Assembly: GCF_965278975.1 (NCBI RefSeq)
Contig: NZ_OZ257126.1
Location: 4,650,001 to 4,714,000, forward strand
From: Ferrovibrio sp965278975
GTDB taxonomy: Bacteria; Pseudomonadota; Alphaproteobacteria; Ferrovibrionales; Ferrovibrionaceae
Length of the DNA: 64,000 bases
Direction: 5' to 3'
The position numbers and the translations under genes were made by a program. Of the stretch, positions 59,889 to 64,000 are shown one piece after another. The notes below the pieces were generated by a model. The model was given only the letters and a program-made list of their open reading frames with translations. It was not told the origin of the DNA and made no database searches. Each line of letters begins with the position of its first letter. Positions within the stretch are counted from its first letter, which is position 1.

Positions 59889-61208
59889 TCAGCGGTTGGC
59901 CGGCAAACGGCGGGGAGAGGCATCGGCGGCAGCATCGGCCTCGCGGCGCAGACCGGGGACCTGGGGGCGCGCGGAAGAAACGTAGCTGCCATCGAAAAAG
60001 AGATCGGGACCCATCGGGATCGGCGCGCTGGCCTGGGCAAGCTGCCAGGGGCCGGCATGTAGCCCTTCCGGCTTGCGGTCGATCAGCGGGAAAGGCTTGT
60101 CCAGCGCGGCGGCTGCTTCGCGATAGAGATCCGTGCGGTAAACCTGATCGGCCAGCGCGGCGATATCGGTGGCGGGATCGATCAGCTTCCAGCGCCGCAT
60201 CTCGCTCAAATACCATTCCGCCTGGCTGCGCCAGGGGAAATTCGCCGTGTAGCGGCTGAAAACATGGAAGTCCGGCATATGCTCGGGGCTGGTATCGAGG
60301 CCGTAGCGGACGATGCCGAGCATACCAAGGCGGATGGCTTCCGCCGCGTGGCTGCCGACATAGGCATCGCGTGCCATGATATCGACGCCCTCAAGGCGGT
60401 TCTCCGGCCTATCCAGCCATTCACCGGCTTCGATCAGCGCCATCAGCATGGCCTTGTGCGCCACCGGATTCTGCTCGACCCAATCGCGGTTGGCGCCGAT
60501 CACCTTTTCCATGCGGTTGTTCCAGATCTCGTAACCCGAGATCAGGATGCGGCCAACGCCACGCAAAACCGCCAGCGTGTTCCAGGGATCGCCGACGCAG
60601 AAACCATCGATCTCGCCGGCGGCGAGGCGATCCGTCATCTGCGGCGGCGGCACCACCACCAGATTCACATCGCGGTCCGGGTCGATGCCGGCGGCGGCGA
60701 GCCAATAGCGGAGCTGAATCTGGTGCGAGGAATAGGGCCACACGGTGGCGAAGGTGAGCGGCGGCTTGCCGGCCTTGCGGTCCTGGTTGATCAGGCGGCG
60801 CAGCGCATTGGCGCTTTCCGTGCGGCTATGCTGCAGGCTCGGCTCGGCAGCAACCAGGCGGTCCCACAGCTTGGCCGAGATAGTGACGGCATTGCCGTTC
60901 AGCGCCAGCACGAATGACGTGATCTGCGGCTTCTTCCAGCCGCCGGCGCCAAGCGTGGCGGCCAGCGGCATCGGCGCCAGCATATGGGCCGCATCAAGCG
61001 CACCGAGCGCCACCTTGTCGCGGATATTCGCCCAGGAGGGTTCGCGCACCAGCTCGACCTTGAGGCCATGCTGGGCGAAGAAGCCTTTCTCCTGGGCAAC
61101 GAACAAAGCCGCGCTGTCGGACAGGGCAATGAAGCCGATACGCATGGTGGCGGGAGCCGCCGTACTGGCGGCTCCCACACGCTTGGTTTTCTTCGGACGC
61201 GACGCCAT
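59889..61208 (-). CDS. nasS: NasS-like nitrate sensor (NrtA-family binding protein without export signal)
   Basis: 439 residues of the NrtA/CmpA fold (MRIGFIALSDSAALFVAQEK, SWANIRDKVALGALDAAHML, ANFPWRSQAEWYLSEMRRW). There is no signal peptide, only a Lys/Thr/Ala-rich start (MASRPKKTKRVGAASTA), so it stays in the cytoplasm. This matches NasS, which binds nitrate and in its absence holds the antiterminator NasT. The ATG at 61208 has GAGG nine bases upstream. Its position between nrtB and nrtD, not beside nasT, is unusual. The alternative is the soluble counterpart of the NrtC C-terminal domain. Confidence 0.82.
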   Translation of the reverse strand: MASRPKKTKRVGAASTAAPATMRIGFIALSDSAALFVAQEKGFFAQHGLKVELVREPSWANIRDKVALGALDAAHMLAPMPLAATLGAGGWKKPQITSFVLALNGNAVTISAKLWDRLVAAEPSLQHSRTESANALRRLINQDRKAGKPPLTFATVWPYSSHQIQLRYWLAAAGIDPDRDVNLVVVPPPQMTDRLAAGEIDGFCVGDPWNTLAVLRGVGRILISGYEIWNNRMEKVIGANRDWVEQNPVAHKAMLMALIEAGEWLDRPENRLEGVDIMARDAYVGSHAAEAIRLGMLGIVRYGLDTSPEHMPDFHVFSRYTANFPWRSQAEWYLSEMRRWKLIDPATDIAALADQVYRTDLYREAAAALDKPFPLIDRKPEGLHAGPWQLAQASAPIPMGPDLFFDGSYVSSARPQVPGLRREADAAADASPRRLPANR

Positions 61209-61220
61209 CGGCCTGCCCTC

Positions 61221-62084
61221 TTACTGCTGAGAGAAGCCGCCGATGCGGCTGCCGATGAAGCCGATCAGACGGTCGAGCATGAAACCCACCAGACCGACAT
61301 AGATCAGCGCCAGGATGATCTCGCTGATCAACGAGGAGTTCCAGGCATCCCAGATGAAGAAGCCGATACCGACGCCGCCGATCAGCATTTCGGCCGCGAC
61401 AATGGCAAGCCAGGACAGGCCGATGCCGATCTTGAGGCCGGTGAACATGAACGGCACCGTCGCCGGCAGCATCACCTTGAAGAAGAACTCGAAGCCATTG
61501 AGCTGCAGCACGCGGGCAACGTTGCGGTAATCCTGCGGGATATTGCGGATACCAACGGCTGTGTTGAGGATGATCGGCCAGATCGCGGTGATGGCGATGA
61601 CGAAGATCGCCGACGGATCGGCATTGCGGAAAGCCGCCAGCGACAGCGGCAGCCAGGCCAGCGGCGGCACTGTGCGCAGCACTTGGAAGATCGGATCGAG
61701 GCCACGGAATGCCAGGGTCGATTGCCCGATCAGCACACCCAGCGCGATGCCGACAATGGCAGCCAGCGAGAAGCCGATGGCGACACGCTTGAGGCTGGAA
61801 GAGATATGCCAGAACAGGCCCTTGTCCAGATTGCCCTTATCGAAGAAGGGATCGCTGATCAGCATCCAGGTTTCCTTCACCACCGTGCTCGGCGGTGGCA
61901 GCGAAGCCCCCGGGGCGGAGCAGGCCAGTTCCCAGATACCAATCAGCAATGCCAGGAACACCACAGGCGGCAACACGCGTGCCGCCACCTGCTTCGCCCC
62001 TGCCGCCAATTTAGGCAGCAGGGTGACCCGCCAGTCGCGGCCCTCATACTTGAGGGCCGCTTTGTCGATCGCTTCCATCTTCAT
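61221..62084 (-). CDS. nrtB: Nitrate ABC transporter permease
   Basis: 287 residues with six membrane helices and the EAA-like loop (GFEFFFKVMLPATVPFMFTG), typical of NrtB/SsuC-type permeases. The ATG at 62084 (MKMEAIDK) has AAGGA seven bases upstream and is preferred over the ATG six bases earlier (62090). The first 45 residues are cytoplasmic. It lies 12 bp before nasS and 17 bp after nrtA. Confidence 0.93.
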   Translation of the reverse strand: MKMEAIDKAALKYEGRDWRVTLLPKLAAGAKQVAARVLPPVVFLALLIGIWELACSAPGASLPPPSTVVKETWMLISDPFFDKGNLDKGLFWHISSSLKRVAIGFSLAAIVGIALGVLIGQSTLAFRGLDPIFQVLRTVPPLAWLPLSLAAFRNADPSAIFVIAITAIWPIILNTAVGIRNIPQDYRNVARVLQLNGFEFFFKVMLPATVPFMFTGLKIGIGLSWLAIVAAEMLIGGVGIGFFIWDAWNSSLISEIILALIYVGLVGFMLDRLIGFIGSRIGGFSQQ

Positions 62085-62101
62085 GCTCATTTCCTTCTGG
62101 A

Positions 62102-63421
62102 TCAGGATACGCGGCTGATGGTTTGGCTCTTGAGATAGGCCATCGGATTTTCCGGATCGAATACCTTGCCGTCGAAGAAGGTTTCCTTGCCGCGCGAGGT
62201 CGACTTCGGCAGGTCCGCATCCGACACGCCGAGCGACTTGGCGGCATCGCGCCACAGGTCCTCGCGGTTCACCGCCTTCACGATCGCCTTGGTATCAAGG
62301 TCGGTCGGTTGGTAGCCCCAGCGCATATTCTCGGTCAGGAACCAAAGCTCATGGCTCTGGAACGGATAGGAAGCGTGGTCGCGCCAGAACTTCATCATCA
62401 GCGGGCTTTCAACGCCCACCGTCGCCTTGCGGCCACCATCGCCGTAATCGATGATGCCCTTGGCGCGGTCGAGAATGTCCGGCACCGGCACCTTGAACCA
62501 GTCGCGGCCGCCGATGATGGTGCACATCTCTTCCTTGTTTTCCATCTTGTCGCACCACATCTGGGCTTCCTGGGTGGCCATCAGGATCGCCTTCGCCGCC
62601 TTCGGGTTCTTGTCCACCCAGTCGGCGCGCAGGCCGAGCGACTTCTCCGGATGATCCTTCCAGAGTTCGCCAGTCATCAGCGCGGTGAAGCCGATCTTCT
62701 GGTGGATGAGCTGCAGGTTCCACGGCTCGCAGACACAGAAGGCTTCCATCGCGTTCACCTTCATGTTCGCCACCATCTGCGGCGGCGGCACAACGATGGT
62801 GGCGATATCCTTGTCCGGGTCGATGCCGGAGGCGGAGAGCCAGTAGCGGATCCACATATCGTGGGTGCCGCCCGGGAAGGTCATCGCGGCCTTCAGCTCC
62901 TTGCCTTCCGACTTCGCCTTCTTGAAGGCGGCGCCGAGCGACTTGGCATCGGTGGTGACGCCCATGCCGGCATAGGACTTGGCAACCGAGATGGCCTGGC
63001 CGTTGGTGTTCAGGCGCGCCAGAATGTACATCGGCAGCTTGACGTTGTTCTTCGTCACCTTGCCGGTGGAAATCAGGTAGGGCATCGGCGTCAGGATATG
63101 CGCGCCGGTGATGCCGCCGCCGGCCTCGCCGAGTTCGATATTGTCACGCGTGGCGCCCCAGGAAGCCTGCTTGTCGATATTCATGTCGGGCAGGCCGTAC
63201 TTGGCGAAGAAGCCCTTCTCCTTGGCGATGATCAGCGGCGAGGCATCGGTGAGCGCGATATAGCCGAGCTTGGTGCCCTTCACTTCCGGGCCGGCTGCCT
63301 GTGCGAAAGCACCCGCCGGCAAAGCCAGCTTGGCCGAAGCGAACAGGGCCGCGGCGCCCGCCGCCCCCTTGAACACCTGACGACGGTTCACACCCTTCTT
63401 GCTGCCAATCATGTCACGCAT
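62102..63421 (-). CDS. nrtA: Nitrate ABC transporter substrate-binding protein
   Basis: 439 residues. A twin-arginine signal (NRRQVFKGAAGAAALFASAK, cleavage near AFAQA) exports it, unlike the NasS-like homologue. The NrtA fold shows LGYIALTDASPLIIAKEKGF and ASWGATRDNIELG, and it delivers nitrate to NrtB. The ATG at 63421 (MRDMIGSKKG) has AGGAGG seven bases upstream; the frame upstream lies inside the leader. It is the first gene after the NasT-type leader. Confidence 0.93.
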   Translation of the reverse strand: MRDMIGSKKGVNRRQVFKGAAGAAALFASAKLALPAGAFAQAAGPEVKGTKLGYIALTDASPLIIAKEKGFFAKYGLPDMNIDKQASWGATRDNIELGEAGGGITGAHILTPMPYLISTGKVTKNNVKLPMYILARLNTNGQAISVAKSYAGMGVTTDAKSLGAAFKKAKSEGKELKAAMTFPGGTHDMWIRYWLSASGIDPDKDIATIVVPPPQMVANMKVNAMEAFCVCEPWNLQLIHQKIGFTALMTGELWKDHPEKSLGLRADWVDKNPKAAKAILMATQEAQMWCDKMENKEEMCTIIGGRDWFKVPVPDILDRAKGIIDYGDGGRKATVGVESPLMMKFWRDHASYPFQSHELWFLTENMRWGYQPTDLDTKAIVKAVNREDLWRDAAKSLGVSDADLPKSTSRGKETFFDGKVFDPENPMAYLKSQTISRVS

Positions 63422-63473
63422 GTCGAAGCCTCCTGCTGGTTGTCCGTTGTGCTGCCGCTTGGCTCGCGGCAAC

Positions 63474-63539
63474 AAAAAAGGCGCCCTCCGATGCGGGTGA
63501 TCCGTTGCCCGAAGGCACGGAACCGCATCGCAGGACGCC
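63474..63539 (-). terminator. Attenuator (intrinsic terminator) in the nrtA leader
   Basis: On the minus strand GGCGTCCT pairs with AGGGCGCC (one G-U) and CGATGCGG with CCGCATCG, giving a 17-position stem with a single mismatch, an inner UUCG-capped hairpin and six T directly after. It lies 52 bp before the nrtA ATG. Its 5' arm shares the GTCC of the second hexaloop hairpin at 63533-63546, so the two structures exclude each other. Confidence 0.88.
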
Positions 63540-63576
63540 ATTGTCCGATCATATAAACCTGCTGCGCCGTTGCAGC
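63533..63576 (-). promoter_or_regulatory. Dual hexaloop hairpins, candidate NasT (ANTAR) RNA target
   Basis: Two small hairpins with six-nucleotide loops lie 14 nt apart in the nrtA leader: GCTGC-AACGGC-GCAGC (63576 to 63561) and GGAC-AATGGC-GTCC (63546 to 63533). Both loops have A at position 1 and G at position 4, the pattern that ANTAR antiterminators bind. The second hairpin overlaps the attenuator stem. Confidence 0.8.
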
Positions 63577-63595
63577 CGGTGGTCGGGTTTCACGT

Positions 63596-63612
63596 AGCAG
63601 GAAGCGTGCCAA
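63596..63612 (-). promoter_or_regulatory. Sigma-54 promoter upstream of nrtA
   Basis: The minus strand reads TTGGCACG-CTTC-CTGCT, against consensus TGGCACG-N4-TTGCW; GG and GC have the required spacing. The predicted start (around 63585) is about 9 nt before the first hexaloop hairpin, so the transcript would begin with the NasT target. An NtrC site is expected 70-150 bp upstream; only degenerate GGTGC and TGCAC half-sites are seen near 63670-63695. Confidence 0.82.
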
Positions 63613-63733
63613 GCAACTGAACACGCAGAATTGGCGGTTTTCCGCATCGACAATACTAAGGTCGAAGGGGCACCGACTCTGCTGCACTGCACACAAAACA
63701 GGCGATGCCTGCTTGAGCGCTATGCAGACAGGC

Positions 63734-64000
63734 TCAATCTTTCTTCAGCAGATCGGCGAAAGCGAGCAGCGTTTCGGCCACATCGACGAGGCGCTGCTGG
63801 CGATCCATGGCGAGCTTACGCAGCGCCGCATAGGCCTCTTCCTCGGAGAGCTTCTTCTCGCGCATCAGCATGCCCTTGGCGCGCTCGATCAGCTTGCGCT
63901 CATGCAGCGTCGCCTTGGTCTTTTTCAATTCATCACGCAGGGCCTGGAATTCGCGGAAGCGGGCGATGGCAACATCCAGGATCGGCTTCACCCGCTTCAC
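63734..64000 (-). CDS. nasT: NasT-like ANTAR antiterminator, N-terminus beyond window edge
   Basis: Only the C-terminal 88 residues are visible; the frame is open to the right edge and the true start is outside. They contain a coiled helix (ARFREFQALRDELKKTKATL) and the ANTAR domain (ERKLIERAKGMLMREKKLSE, then EEAYAALRKLAMDRQQRLVD), which binds tandem hexaloop RNA hairpins. The missing part should be a receiver-like domain. It lies 312 bp before nrtA, whose leader contains the matching hairpins. NasT is normally held by NasS and set free by nitrate or nitrite. Confidence 0.9.
   Translation of the reverse strand: MKRVKPILDVAIARFREFQALRDELKKTKATLHERKLIERAKGMLMREKKLSEEEAYAALRKLAMDRQQRLVDVAETLLAFADLLKKD

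Larger units (their letters stand above)
63422..63733 (-). promoter_or_regulatory. nasT-nrtA leader and promoter region
   Basis: 312 bp without a protein gene. From 5' to 3' on the minus strand it holds about 120 bp of upstream sequence, the sigma-54 promoter, two hexaloop hairpins, the attenuator and, between attenuator and nrtA, a GCCGC/GCGGC hairpin near 63450-63470. The nrtA Shine-Dalgarno AGGAGG is unpaired downstream of it. Confidence 0.75.

Noticed and set aside
63661..63695. A consensus NtrC enhancer upstream of the sigma-54 promoter
   Set aside because: GGTGC and TGCAC-like half-sites are present, but spacing is 6 bp, not 5, and the halves match poorly. Kept only as a remark.

Overview
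The window is chromosomal DNA, GC-rich and densely coding, from an alphaproteobacterium. The kdsD-lptC-lptA-lptB-rpoN block, COQ9 beside peptide deformylase, the NasS/NasT nitrate system, paired GH17/GT2 beta-glucan genes and several TRAP transporters fit Rhodospirillales or a close relative. That placement is inferred from gene content; no rRNA or phylogenetic marker was compared. I see no integrase, transposase, phage module, CRISPR array or plasmid replication gene.

Layout. 1-5.4 kb (minus strand): rpoN (cut by the left edge), the LPS transport genes lptB, lptA and lptC, kdsD, RNase D and tRNA-Leu(CAG). 5.6-9.7 kb: an FAD oxidoreductase coupled to an SMP-30 lactonase, an exported RcnB-like protein, a lipoprotein, an unknown protein and a GNAT enzyme. 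10-16.9 kb: a LysR regulator divergent from wrbA and a pirin, a palindromic repeat cluster, then FAH-family hydrolase and acetoacetyl-CoA synthetase genes and a DMT exporter. 17-25.3 kb: a DctPQM TRAP system overlapping an isoquinoline-oxidoreductase-type molybdoenzyme, and a TAXI TRAP system. 25.4-29.9 kb: two beta-glucan synthesis proteins. 30-44.3 kb: mixed genes, including an Lrp/DMT/aminotransferase unit, a gene with an internal amber codon, rlmI, an orphan TAXI binding protein, an M17 peptidase, an AT-rich gap with two HTH regulators, a CoA-transferase and a diguanylate cyclase. 44.5-52.3 kb: purEK, a low-complexity protein, coq9-def, rpsU, lrgAB, a PAS histidine kinase and a gate-domain membrane protein.

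52.2-64 kb (minus strand) is a complete nitrate assimilation operon: nasT (cut by the right edge), a 312-bp leader, then nrtA-nrtB-nasS-nrtD-nirB-nirD-nasA-cysG. Nitrate is imported by NrtABD, reduced by NasA to nitrite and by NirBD to ammonium, and CysG makes the siroheme NirB needs. The leader contains a near-consensus sigma-54 promoter, two hexaloop hairpins of the ANTAR target type and a strong terminator that shares bases with the second hairpin. This supports dual control: sigma-54 initiation, probably by NtrC, plus NasT antitermination released by nitrate-bound NasS. It is the best-supported regulatory system in the window.

Other points of interest are a nested, covarying palindromic repeat family (12.6-12.9 kb and 15.95-16.02 kb), an intercistronic terminator between the TAXI binding protein and its permease, a molybdoenzyme subunit without its iron-sulfur partner, and a conserved-looking gene broken by one amber codon.
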